DNA of 64,000 bases, from NCBI GenBank assembly GCA_022605405.1, contig JABYQQ010000016.1, positions 372,001 through 436,000 on the forward strand, given 5' to 3'. Each line of letters begins with the position of its first letter. Position 1 is the first letter of the stretch. The stretch comes from Earliella scabrosa (Eukaryota > Basidiomycota > Agaricomycetes > Polyporales > Polyporaceae). The position numbers were made by a program, and so were the translations under genes. The notes beneath the pieces are model-generated. The model searched no databases and had not been told where the DNA came from. It was given only the letters and a program-made list of their open reading frames with translations. Positions 9,555 through 20,645 of the stretch are shown here, one piece after another.

Positions 9555-11774
9555 ATGGCATCATATATGCAGCGGCTGAATGATCTCGAGCAGCAGATCG
9601 CTCAACATGAAGCACTGGAAGAGGAACGCGAGTCAGACCCCTTCGTCGCGCTGTTGAAGGATGTCACCGCGGTGGCCCGTGACGCGGACGCAAACGCAGC
9701 CCCAGACCTCCCCGATGTCGTCAACAAGGCAGGGAGCATCTTGGACAGCGCGATCGACTGGGCCTACGGCGACGGCGACTTTGACTTCTTGCCCTCATAC
9801 GCGCACACAGACGAGCTCCCTCCCGTTCAGGACACATTGCGAACAATTGGTACGACAGCCTTTCGTCATTCTGACGTCGGAAATGACGTTGCACTCATGC
9901 ACATGATTCTGGTCTTTCAGTGGGTTTCGGAGCTGCGACGAAATTGTTGAGCATCCTACTACGGGGATTCGGCCCAGGCAGTGAGTGTTTCTGAGTACTC
10001 GTGTGTCTGCCTACACCAATGATACGCGCATGCTTGGACGATGCAGAAGCTATGCCTCCAGAGGCTCGCGACGAACTCATTCCCCCGCACTGGACCGCAA
10101 CACCTCGTCCATATCCAAAGTCCACTCGGCTCTCGCGGTTTCGCAACGATGTGACTACCTCGGCAACGGACGACACGCCTCTCGCTCGCACCATCCTCCA
10201 AGCGCGCTGCGAAGTCCAGTCGGACCAGTTCCCCTGCCCCATCGATGCGAAGATCTCGTCTGACTCATCCGCCTTTGTGATCATTGCGCAGGGCGGATGG
10301 AAGCACCGCGATCCGGTCCTAGGGATCCACGTCCTCGACGAGGGGACTGGCCAACGGACTCGCAGCGTCTACTCTGGGCGGGATGCGAATGCCGATGGTG
10401 AAGAGGGCGAGTCCACGTATGTTCACCAGCACTATCGCAGCATGGCCCTCGAACCCGGACTTGCAGAGGTCGCATACTCGCTCGCGCTGGACACGGAGCA
10501 CAAGCTCGCGGTCATCGCCGACTCGAACCGCATCAAGACCTTTTACTGGGGACGCGCTGGAGAAGTCACGTTCGGCGACTGGCAGCCCGCGCGTGGCAAG
10601 AACGTGCATACGCTTGCAAGCAAATGGCCGTACGACGGCCCGATCGCGGTACTACCGGGCGGTCGCATCGCACGTGCGGGGAAGGGCGGCATCGCGCTCT
10701 GGGACATGGCAAGCCTCCCGACGCACACGGGCGGCAAGCGCGTCGGGCGAGGCAAGGTGAGCCTCGAGGACGTGTGGCGCGACCACGACAACGACGAGAT
10801 CGAGCGGTCGCCTGGTAGCGCACCCTCAAATACCATTCGATTCCCTCAGGAAGACAGGGAGTTCCTTCCTGCGGTTTGGCAGCGGCACGAGCCATCTGGA
10901 CACATGCTGGCTGGGGAGAACGCGCGGAAGACCGAAGGCCGGTACGGGTGCTATGCGCTTGATCTTGAGGCTGGAGGCAAGAAGGTAACGCGTTTCCTTG
11001 GCCACGGCGGACACGTCGAGGCGTTCGCGCTCAGTGATGGGGACGCAAACACGTTCGTGACGGGATGCAGCGACGGCTATGCGAGGATGTATGACGTTCG
11101 CCACCCGCTCCCGGTTACGACTCTCGATGCGGGCAACTCGGACGAGTTTTGTTCGGCCGTGCAGTTCGCCCACCCCGACGGCGTCCCTGGTGCGTGTCAC
11201 CGCTCGTTTGAGTCCTGTGCAACGTAGCTGAGCCGAACCGGTAGTCGTCTTCACTGGAGGCGACCGATCACAGAGCATCAAGACGTGGGACATCCGCGCC
11301 CGCGCGGTGGTGTACGAGCTTGGGACTGGCAACAACGGCGTCCGTGCGCTCGCATGGGACGCGAAGCGCAGTGCGTTGTATGCGGCGACCGAATGCGATT
11401 ACATCGACCGCAACGGATACACGTTCGACTACCGCAAGGCTCGGATCCCGCGCTGGGCGAGGCTGCACCCCGAAGACTTCGATGGCGACCTCAATATGGA
11501 CGGAGAGGACGAGGACGAAGAGTACGACAGTTTGGACGATGACGACGAGGTGTGCTGGCCGGATAAGGCGTACCATGGCGAGACGTTCTTCGGGTATGCG
11601 TACGACGCAGGGGAGCATATGCTGCGTGAGTGCCTAGCTTACCACGTTCTCCACCTGGTGATGTTGGGCTGACCTGTCTCCCTTGCAGTGCGATACGGCT
11701 TCAAGGAGGACCCGGACATGACGGAGCTTCCCGAGTACGGAAGAGCGACACTTGAAAGCGACAGTTACTATTGA
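9555..11774 (+). CDS. WD40-repeat protein 1 with N-terminal helical region
   Basis: Five exons (9555-9849, 9921-9980, 10047-11189, 11245-11625, 11689-11774) join in phase to 654 codons. Residues 1-100 are helical and charged (YMQRLNDLEQQIAQHE, then SILDSAIDWAYGDGDFDFLPSYAH). The rest has WD40-type strands: a blade with IAVLPGGRIARAGKGGIALWDM, then RFLGHGGHVEAFALSDGDAN with CSDGYARMYDVRH, then FTGGDRSQSIKTWDIRARAVVYEL and GVRALAWDAKRSALYAAT. An acidic loop (DGEDEDEEYDSLDDDDE) sits between the last blades. Probably a protein-interaction scaffold; partners unknown. Two paralogues lie at 25.4-27.7 and 51.4-53.2 kb. The ATG is placed by agreement with copy 2 (MPTYLERLN). Confidence 0.85.
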
Positions 11775-12940
11775 AAACTTGTGACTTCACATCTGGGCTC
11801 GTGCTAAAATGTGCTCTTCATGCTCCAATGACCGCTCATCGGCATGTTGTACAAGTACCGATGCTTCATGAATGTGTATGTATCGCGACGTGTGATGTAT
11901 GCGTGTGATCACGGCGAATGCGCAAAGATTTTATGCTGGAATCAGTGACGCTACAGCGGGGCTGGGGTAACGTACCGGGGCTCGTACGGTTACTTCACGA
12001 GATGAACTGCTCATTCGGGAACATTGGGAAGTGTCGGACTTTGTGGCGTCGGAAGCGCATGCGAGGATCCGGCCTCGATCACAACACATACATGATGTGG
12101 ATGGGCGATTAAGGAGAAACGTGGTCGAATCAGGAGTATCATGGGGAGACTAGGCCAGGTAGAGTCGAGGAATGCGAGGGCGAATGTGAAGGGGCCGTAG
12201 CAATTGTATCGATCGAATAGGACGGGGGGATCAATGACATCGGTTGCGCAATGACCGATGAAGTTAGTGCGATGGAGGAGTGACAGGAACTCCGGAGGTG
12301 TCGTGTCCATATTCCGGCGAGGACGAACGTGATCGACGTCGGCGCGAACTTGAAATAACAGTCAACCGGACGAATCACTGACACACGAAGCTATGATGTA
12401 TACGCTCACCTTCTGGAGCTGGAGGATGGCGAACAGTCAACCTCGACCTCAATGTATGTGGCCGCCCGTGATAGGCGGCGACCGCGTGAACTTGTGGTTG
12501 TATTCAGCTGGTAACTCAATGAGATACGAAGAGACTCCCCACCGACTCCTAGAAGAAGGCACGCGGACGATTTGTGATTGCGTTCCTAAGGTCCCGTTCT
12601 CTATTACTAGAGGTGAGGAAGAAGGCGACATGAGAACATGAGCACCAAAGCAGACTGGATCCCTCGGAGGTTGCGTACCGTTTGACGGGATGATCTCTGT
12701 GTGTCGGATAGGGCTTGGAGATCGCGAACGGGAGCGGGTGTGACCTTTAAAAGGGAAGAAACTGTGAGTCGGGACTGAACATGTGTATTGCCCTCACACT
12801 ATAGCCGCTGGGAACGATATAACTGGCATTCCCGTTGCGGGATGGCTAGACGGGAACGACACTATGGGAGGGCTGAGGCAGAAGGGAGTCCAGTATCAGG
12901 TGATAGTACAAGCAAGTGGCGAGGCTCATAGCAGCATCCA
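11775..12940. other. Gene-poor stretch after WD40-1
   Basis: About 1.2 kb. A minus-strand open frame (12631-12449) reads like protein but ends without support, and a GTGAGC donor follows at about 12411. No family, start or exon chain can be defended. Confidence 0.4.
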
Positions 12941-12943
12941 AAC

Positions 12944-13370
12944 TCACTGGTATGATACGGAGGGAGGCCGCGGTGGAGATTTTTCAACCACATGGGGTAC
13001 ACTATGTTGTCCACCAGAGGCAAACGGCACGGAATTGGTAACCTTGTTCAGAGTAACGGTTGCACCATCTCGCAGCCTCTTAATGAGATCATCGGTGAGT
13101 TCGACCTGATCACCACCAATATCGATGACGAGAGCCAGCTCATCCCAGACCAAAATGTGTGCGCGCCTTCCTAATCAAAGTCTGCAGGTTACGCGTATGA
13201 AAGCTCATGGTCAGGACCCGTGGCTGATGATGGACTCGCTCACCTGAACTGTGCCCTCGTTGTCGAATCCTGCTAGTCGCGATTGCCATTTTACCTTAAC
13301 CAAGGAGGGAGTATCCACGGACGTCGCAACAAGTTCTCTGTCGTTGTACGCATAGATCGCTGGTCGGACG
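12944..13370 (-). pseudogene. UBL-KPV relic: N-terminal module only
   Basis: On the minus strand, LVKVKWQSRLAGFDNEGTVQ, a GTGAGC donor, a matching acceptor and TLIRKARTHFGLG reproduce the first two exons of the UBL-KPV genes. A one-base slip and a stop follow, then DELALVIDIGGDQVELTDDLIKR continues in the next frame. No ubiquitin, SUMO or KPVIYL sequence follows. It is a truncated, frameshifted fragment, closest in wording to genes A and E. Confidence 0.75.
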
Positions 13371-13626
13371 AGTAGCCAGAGCCGTGAGCAACGATTATTG
13401 GCATCGACGCTGAAGTTGTAGGCTATCGGCGAACGTACGTTGTCGTTGGGCGTTTAGACTTCACCAACATGCCACGTGGTGGCAATGATATACTGTCCCG
13501 GCCGGTCCGACGACCCGGAGCGAAAACTTGACTCCCAATTGTCCCAAGTCGCCGTCGGTTCTCTTAAGACATACGCTGCCCTGATCGCACTACCACTAGC
13601 TTGGAGTCTCTTCGGCGTCGGTCAAG

Positions 13627-15114
13627 ATGCCCAACGATAGCTCACTGAAGTCTGCCGGTACTCCATCCTCCAACTGGCTTGCTCTTCAGAAGGTCCGTCA
13701 CGCGTACGTTGTTCACCGGCATGAAGCAATGTGACTTGACCTGAGGTGTAGAAAGTATCGAAGACAGCCAGATCTGGGGCCGCTACCAGTGCGTTTGCTG
13801 CTCGCAAACGGCGCAAGCTAGGTCATGCATCAGAGCCAGTCTCTACTCTTGCGTACCCCATCAATTCACCCCAAGCACCAGCCGAAGCGCACACATTCCC
13901 AAGGGGCACTCTCGCAGGAGAACCATCAGCCTTGCATGTGGATGATGGGGAAGTCAAGAATGGAGAATCATTGGCACAACTACGGAGGATGACCTTCGGC
14001 GAGATAGAGCACACGGTCTCTCAAAAGCAGTACGTGTTCCTTCCGCCCTTCTCCACACTATGCACCATGGCGACTATCTTACATCGATCCAAGACCCGGA
14101 AAATATCTTGCACTCGACTGCGAGATGGTCGGTGTGGGACTGGACGGTTCAGAATCCGCGCTCGCGCGTGTCTCGATAGTCAACTACCACGGCTATGTCC
14201 TTATTGACGTGTTCGTTCGCCAGCGCGAGCGCGTTGTCGACTACCGCACCGAGTTCTCTGGTATCCGACCATCAGATATGGTTCATGGTACGTTATTCTT
14301 CCCGATGGTGTACCACCCCAAGTCTCTCAACGTCCCGAACCCTCCTCTCGTCGACACAGCTCGACCCTTCGAAGAAGTGCAGAAAGAAGTTGCGGACCTT
14401 CTGAAAGACCGTATACTCGTCGGACACGCGGTCCACAACGACCTCAAGGCGCTCCTCCTTTCTCACCCTCGACCTCAAACTCGCGATACCCAGATCCTCG
14501 CGTACAAGCACAAAGTCTCGCGTGGGCGCCGGCCCGCGCTGCGACATCTCGTCAAGCAAGAGCTGGGGCTCACCATCCAGGGCGGCGAGCACTCCTCTGT
14601 ACGTGACACTACGCATGTCGCTGTGTTGTAAAAACATGCTCACGCGAGCGACTGCCAGGTGACCGACGCTCGCGCCACGATGGCTCTATTCAGGTTGCAC
14701 CGCAAGACCTGGGAAACGAATGTCCGCCCAATCGCTGCAACGCGATCAAAGTCTCCCGCTCCTAGCACCTCCAGTCCCGCGCCCTCGGCGAAACCTTCAA
14801 AGCGCCCCCGTTCGACGTCTCCTACCGACGGCGTCGACGATGACGCCTCTAACGAAGACAAAGACGAGAGCGTTGTCTCACGGGCTGTGTCAACGAGCGC
14901 GAAGAAGAAGGGCAAGACGAAAGCCGCGAAGACCTTCCCTGGCGGTGGGAGACGTGGCGTGTCATCCGGATTGTCGACGGTGATCAAGCGCGGAGTAGCG
15001 GAGAAGGGATCGCGGGCGCAGACGAAGGTGAAGGCGAAGACAAAGGAGAAGTGGTGGAAAGAGCTTGGTGGAGGGGGAGGATCGAAGGGCAGTGTGCGGT
15101 TGAAGGTTGGGTGA
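13627..15114 (+). CDS. REX4: RNA exonuclease REX4/REXO4 (DEDDh 3'-5' exonuclease)
   Basis: Five exons (13627-13692, 13752-14029, 14094-14287, 14360-14598, 14659-15114) join in phase to 410 codons. The exonuclease core starts at PGKYLALDCEMVG (first Asp and Glu of the DEDD set), continues through VVDYRTEFSGI and LVGHAVHNDLKALLLSHP (second Asp), then DTQILAYK and HSSVTDARATMALF (His and last Asp). Family members act in the nucleolus on pre-rRNA processing. A basic, Ser/Pro/Lys-rich tail of about 130 residues follows, fitting nucleolar targeting. The N-terminal 115 residues are low-complexity with a basic patch (ARKRRK). A single-copy housekeeping gene, which sets it apart from the duplicated families on either side. 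Confidence 0.93.
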
Positions 15115-15427
15115 TGCATGTCAGTGCGTTCTGTCGTTCCGCCTCATCCCGCTGAGTATCGTCCAGTCCTATCCAGTTGTATCACATCTATCGTTCTGTG
15201 ACACAGGGAGGACCCGCACACGGTCTATCTACTGAGGGGCACCTGCCACCGCTTTTGGGAGTCGGATCCCCTCGTGGCAATGCCTACCATGAGACTGCTC
15301 TGTGAGCTAAAATCGTGCACCAACTCTGCGCTCACGTCAGACCTGCATACCACAACCATCTTGGTGGATGACATACCTGTGATACCCATATTGTGCAGCC
15401 ATCCGCACATCCATCCCGTGACTACTC
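15115..15427. other. Spacer between convergent REX4 and DIYAKEL copy 2
   Basis: About 310 bases between two 3' ends; nothing beyond probable untranslated sequence was seen. Confidence 0.5.
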
Positions 15428-16371
15428 TCATCGTCCCACAGATCCCGCTCGCAGCGAACGGCGCAAAATGCCCGTCTTGACCCGATAATACTGCAAGAAG
15501 ATGCACTGATCCATCTTCACGTCCATCGGGTCCTCCCACCTCCTCTTCCCCCTATCCATTGGCCCCACCCGCGCAAACACCATCGCGTTCGGCGCGTCCG
15601 CCATCGTGACATGCCACTGCTCCTCGTCGCTCCCGGGCGCAAACCCGCCCCCGTTGACGAGCAGCCGGCTGCCCGCGCGCGCGCCGCGGAACGCGACCGT
15701 GCCCCACTCGGCGGCCTTGGTGTAGCCGGAGACGAAGACGAGGTCCTTCTCCTCGAGGTCGATCCCAAGCCGGGTGCGCGCGAAGGCGCGCCAGTGCGCG
15801 ATGTGCTTCAGGACGTAGTCCCGGATGCGCTTGTCGCAACTGAGCGAGGTCGTCTTCGCGCCGCCGTGCAGGAGGAGGAGCGCGCCGGAGTCTGTGTTGA
15901 CTTGGTACGAGCTGCCCCAGGTCGTCAGCGTGCTACCGGGGGTGCCCGGTGTTCTGCATCCCAGGTTGAATGTCAGCGTGGCCTCCCGTTTCTATCGCAG
16001 ACACCGAAGGTAGAGACAACGACGCACCTGGGCACGCTGTCGCTGACCGTGGTCATCGTAAACGATCGTTTGCCTGTCGCAGACTGGACGCCTTCGCTGT
16101 GGAGGACGGACTGCATGATGTCTCGCGTGTGCTCCGACGCGCCGTCGCACGTGAACGTCTCAAACGCGTCGGGCACGCCGCGCATGTTCACAGGGTGCGT
16201 TGCCTCGAGCATCGTGTTGAACAGGAAACAAAAGTGGCCGCGCTGGATGTAGCCCACGTCGCCGAGGCGCACCTCGCCGAACTCGGAGGAGGGCTCGGGT
16301 CCCCAGAGGGGGTAGCCGTACCCTAGTGGCTCAAGCGATCTGGCGTAGATGTCCCAGGGGGCTAGGGACAT
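15428..16371 (-). CDS. DIYAKEL-family protein copy 2 (short form)
   Basis: Exons 16371-16028 and 15953-15428 join in phase to 289 codons. The N-terminus carries WDIYARSLEPLGYGYPLWGPEP, RLGDVGYI and FCFLFNTML. The second exon holds the central domain: NTDSGALLLLHGGAKT, LSCDKRIRDYVLKHIAHW, LGIDLEEKDLVFVSGYTKAAEWG, then DQCIFLQYYRVKTG near the end. It lacks the long C-terminal exons of copies 3, 5 and 6. No signal peptide or membrane segment is evident, so it is probably cytosolic. The family appears basidiomycete-specific to me and its role is unknown. It is divergently paired with copy 3 and is the sister of copy 4: the first exons are the same length (344 nt) and the intron is in the same place. 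Confidence 0.85.
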
Positions 16372-16979
16372 TGTGGGCAGCGAGGATGGGGTGCGTCCCA
16401 GTAGTCTGGTCTATTAATCGGAGCTCATCTGTCCCTTCGCAGGAGCTGGTATGGAGTGCTTAATCGTTGTGGGATCAGTACGTGACTATCGGTCTATGGA
16501 AGTCGAAGGGTATGACTAACGCCAAACCTATGGGGTCCGGATAGGAACTTCATCAAATGTAGGGATTATGTTGCTCCACCTCAGTGCGCGCAGGGAAGTC
16601 GCTTCCAAGAGCATCGATACCGGAGGGAGAGGGGCGGACGAAGATGGCCTGCATCATTCGTACTACCTCCAACATTGTTGCGCCGTCTTCAAGCTAGGTT
16701 GTTGGGATACGTTGGGGGCTTGCTCGTCTCCCAGAATTTATGTCAGCTCGCCTGCTGCCGCAAGTCATGGAACGGAAGATCGGTAACCTCCTGTATCGTG
16801 GGTCGACTAACGTGCACGTATTCATCCCTCAGCGTTCAATTCTTGTCGACTTGACCTCGTCATTCATGCCGTAGCTGTTGTTGCGCTTGTCCGCGCTGCG
16901 GGAAGCGTGATCTCAACGTAAAGACCGTCATAAAGACCGCCGACAGCTCCCGCCCAATACCTTCACTGTCACCCCTTTC
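16372..16979. other. Divergent promoter of DIYAKEL copies 2 and 3
   Basis: About 0.6 kb without a supported gene. On the copy 2 side, GGTGCGTCCC and TATTAAT lie about 25 and 45 bases upstream of the ATG. Copy 4 has GGTGCGTACCCC and TATATA at matching places. Confidence 0.5.
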
Positions 16980-18658
16980 ATGGCCACGCCATACTACGAC
17001 ATCTACGCAAAGGAGCTTTCGCGATACAAGCTCGGTCATCCACTCTGGTGTCCGGACCCAGACCCAAGCTTTGGCGCAGTACGCCTCGGAGATGTCGGCT
17101 TCCTGGAGAGTGGCCACTTCCGCTTCCTCTTCAACGCCATCGACCCATCGCTCAATCAGCGCGGCAACCCTCCGAACTTTGTGAAGCTCACAATCCCCGA
17201 CGAATGGCATTCCAAGCAAGAGATCAAGGACTTTATCACGATGCCGACGATGTACGGGAGCAGCATCCAATCACTCTCGATATCTCCGGGTGCCTCTCTG
17301 AAGTACGTTGTCCCTCTGTACACGCGATTGGGTACTGATGGCCTTGCTAGTGGAGGTCCGATAGGCTTAGGCGCGAGTTGGGAGTTCGAATGCGACCGAG
17401 CTGCGGGAGCGTTCCTCCTCCTCAAAGGCCACGGGCATCGGACGAACCTCGACTGCGGGCTGCACATCAAAAACTACATCTCGGACAACCTCGCAAACTG
17501 GTACACCTTCGCGAACGACACACTCGGGATCGGTCTGCGCGACGAGGAGATAGTGTTCGTCTCGGGCTTCACGAAGACCGCCGTCTGGGCTGCGGCGTCG
17601 TTCAGCCACGACAGCGTCGACAAGGCTGTGAAGCTCTCTGGGAGCTGCAGTCTGCCCGGTGCGGCGTCGGGGAGCGTGCAGCTCGCGGTGCAGATGTCCG
17701 ACTCGCATGGCGTCGCGATCGACACGCGCGTCGGGCCGCCGGAATTGGCTTCGCAGTGGGAGCAGCTCTCGCCGGAGCAGCTCACAGGGGCGGACCAGTG
17801 TATATTCCTCGAGTACTATCGGATGCGCCGGCGTCTGGTGTTCCTCAAGACCATTGTCGCGGCGGCCGGGCCCCACGAACTTCCGCCTCCAGATCCACCC
17901 GTGACCGCGAATCCTGCAATGTCCTCGTTCGAGGAGTTGATTGTATCTGAGCAGGCATGTGTCGATCACGATTGCCCAGACGTAGGTCATGCGCAGGTGA
18001 GCCACAGGTTCTCTTGAGTGTCCATCTCGCGCTAACCACATACCTCTACCAGGAGCCGTATGACCTTCTTGACTGTCTCTTGGACTACATGTTGGAGGTT
18101 TGTTTCTTATCATTTCAATGAATTACGCCACTTACATTATGCAGCATACGGGCGCAGACATCGCAATTGCGTCTTATGTAGATGTGGCATCGCCCATGCG
18201 GGTAAGCACCTGGGCACTCGGGCACCCTCCGTCGCGTTTCTTGTGTCTAACCGTTAGCTACCAGGATTGCACGACAACAAAGGATATGACCAGCACACTC
18301 CAACCGAGCAGCTTGCGAGTAGTCACCACGGAAAGCGGTGAGTGGACGAGGCGAGAACGAACGTCATGAGGAATTCAGTCCTGAATGTTGTTGCGCAATA
18401 GGTCTCACAGCCGTGTATCAATCGTTTACCCGGATGAGCCGCTCTCATTCGATATGTGTAAGGAGCAAAGACTCGGCGCGATTGAGCCACCGTTCAAGGA
18501 TCTCTGCCAAGTCTCTACCGAGAACAGTTGGACCAGCTATCCTAACGAAGGTGTCCTCACCAAGGCGGCGAGATTCAATGGTCAGTCGTTGTCTGACACA
18601 GACTTAGCATGCACGAGACTTGTTATGGGATGCATCACATGCGAATTCGATTCCCTGA
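16980..18658 (+). CDS. DIYAKEL-family protein copy 3 (long form)
   Basis: Seven exons (16980-17302, 17351-17996, 18053-18097, 18145-18201, 18258-18337, 18402-18580, 18618-18658) join in phase to 456 codons. Motifs in order are YDIYAKELSRYKLGHPLW, RLGDVGFL, FRFLFNAID, then after the first intron WEFECDRAAGAFLLLKG, LDCGLHIKNYI, LGIGLRDEEIVFVSGFTKTAVWAAASF and DQCIFLEYYRMRRR. The small 3' exons encode PYDLLDCLLDYMLE, GADIAIASYVDVASP and a tail ending DLLWDASHANSIP, which recalls the LLWE end of the Mks1/DUF3295 signature in copy 6. The last intron (37 nt) is short, so the extreme 3' end is less certain. Function unknown. Confidence 0.8.
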
Positions 18659-18837
18659 GTCCGAACTGGACTACGATTCTTGTCATTTGCGTTCACGCAA
18701 ATTGCGTGAACAACGCCAGCTCAACATTCCTGGCACGTCACTACGATACCATCCACGGATATACATCGGAGAGGAAACTGTGCAAATCCAGTGAGTGCAA
18801 CTCAATATTGTCGAAGGAAGTTCTCTTACCTTCATCT

Positions 18838-19798
18838 TCACTTATCTACCACTCTCCGAGAGCGCAAAACGCCAGCAGTTTTCACTCTGTGGTACTGGAT
18901 GAATACGCATTGGTCCCTCTGCGTCCCCTGTGGTTTCTTTTCCCTCCGAGACTCCCGATTCATGGGGCCGATGCGGGCGAAGACTATGGCATTCGACGCG
19001 GGCCCCTGCCTGGCATCAGCGGAATCACCGCATGTTCGCCTCGACCTATCCGACGCAGTGGAGGGCCCATCGGTGATGGTGACGTGCCACTCCTCCTGGT
19101 CGGTCCCCGATGTGATGACCAGTCGGCTGCCGGGTCTCGCCCCGCGAAACGCGATGACGCCCCACTCCGTAGCCATGCTGTGTCCGGAGACAAAGAGAAG
19201 GTCTTTCTCCTCGAGGTCAATGCCGAGGCCGTCGCGTGCAAAGGTGCGCCAATTAGCGATGTGCTTGAGGATGTAGTCGCGGATGTGGTTATCGCAGTCG
19301 AGCTTGGTCGTCTTCGCACCCCCATTTAGGAGGAGGAGGGCGCCGGACTCGGTGTTGCACTGGTATTGGCCTTCCCACGATTTCAACGACGCGCCTGGAA
19401 CCCTAGTGAACATCAATGTCAGTATCCAGCCCATGAGCTAACACAAGCAAATACCTGGATGAAATAGAGGCGGTTGCGGATGAATCAATGTCGGTAACCC
19501 CTTGGCTATGCAAGGCTGACTGCATGATGTCAACCACATCTGAGTTGTTGGGAGGGGATGCATGCTCGTAGGTGAACCTTTCGAAGTGCTCAGGCACCCC
19601 TCGTTTGTTGGTGGGGTGACTACGAGGGAGCATGGTGTTGAAGAGGAAGTAGAAGCGACCATGTTGGATGTAGCCAACATCGCCCAGGCCTACAGGACCG
19701 AAGTCCGAAGACGGCTCCGGCCCCCAGAGGGGGTATCCGTACCCCATTGGCTCGAGCGACTCGGCGTAGATGTCCCAAGCGGCCAGTGCGGAGGACAT
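18838..19798 (-). CDS. DIYAKEL-family protein copy 4 (short form)
   Basis: Exons 19798-19455 and 19402-18838 join in phase to 302 codons. The first exon (WDIYAESLEPMGYGYPLWGPEP) is 344 nt, identical in length to that of copy 2. The second has NTESGALLLLNGGAKT, LDCDNHIRDYILKHIANW, LGIDLEEKDLLFVSGHS and DQCVFIQYHRVKT. Compared with copy 2 it carries an in-frame insertion of roughly 20-25 residues (around ASDRSRRTCGDSADARQ), possibly a retained or newly coding intron. It is head-to-head with copy 5 and, with it, forms the second unit of a duplicated gene pair. Function unknown. Confidence 0.83.
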
Positions 19799-20645
19799 GA
19801 CGGAGGAGGACGACGCGAACTTAGGTGCGTACCCCTAGATTGCATGGCTATATACTGCGCCTCCTCCAGGGTCATATCCATTCTCACGACGTTGGATAGT
19901 GATCAGCTCGATTGAAGGTACCGCACTGTGGGTAGGAAAGCGTCACTCTTTAAACCCGCGATGCGGCTGAGTGGCACCTGTCAGGTGGTCTGGGGGGAAG
20001 CGGCTGAACATGGTCGCAGATGCATGCGCACTCAGACAGTGATTTGAACGACCTGTGGATGAAATCTAGCACTTCAGCTAACTCAGTAACCAGGACTGAC
20101 GGTGAATTCCAGGATAGATGAGACTCGCTACTCGCATTCATTGAGTGTCTCCCATAGGTGGATGTCCATCGCAATTCGTTTGAGTCACTTCGTCATAGAC
20201 CTCGGACCTCCTAAACTCCAACTCAATGCAGTGGCACTGCGGCCAACTCGAGGACGCCACTTAACCACATCCTGACTCCAAGCATTGACGCGGACGACAG
20301 CCTGCCAACAGGAGTGGCACGTCAGGCTGCGCAGTGGCAGAGGGTCACAATATTGTCATAGTTACTAAACGCAGGAAACGATATCATCTCGGCCACGGAA
20401 TGTCCGCTCCTTGATTGCTCAAAAGGGACGTCTGCAACTATTTGCAGGGTGGTATCAATTGAGCCGCACGCTTGTCCGATCCGAGAGCGGATGAATGGAT
20501 GTCGGTGTGGTTGTAAAACTTCCGCAATTCTGAGCCTGGGGATTCTACAAGTAGTTTCGGCAACGTAACTCTCATGCTGCTTCGGCCGCGTCATACACAT
20601 AAGGTGCACAGGTCCAACGGTCGAGCTCTGCGTGCCCTGACCTTC
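19799..20645. other. Divergent promoter of DIYAKEL copies 4 and 5
   Basis: About 0.85 kb. TATATA at 19849-19854 lies about 50 bases upstream of copy 4. No gene is supported. Confidence 0.5.

Noticed and set aside
18691..18711. Perfect 10-base inverted repeat (GTTCACGCAA / TTGCGTGAAC)
   Set aside because: Short palindrome in the trailer of DIYAKEL copy 3, without a U-run or gene context; could be chance.
18385..19329. Plus-strand open frame spanning the end of DIYAKEL copy 3 and antisense to copy 4
   Set aside because: It reads through splice sites of copy 3 and then mirrors copy 4; no independent motif.
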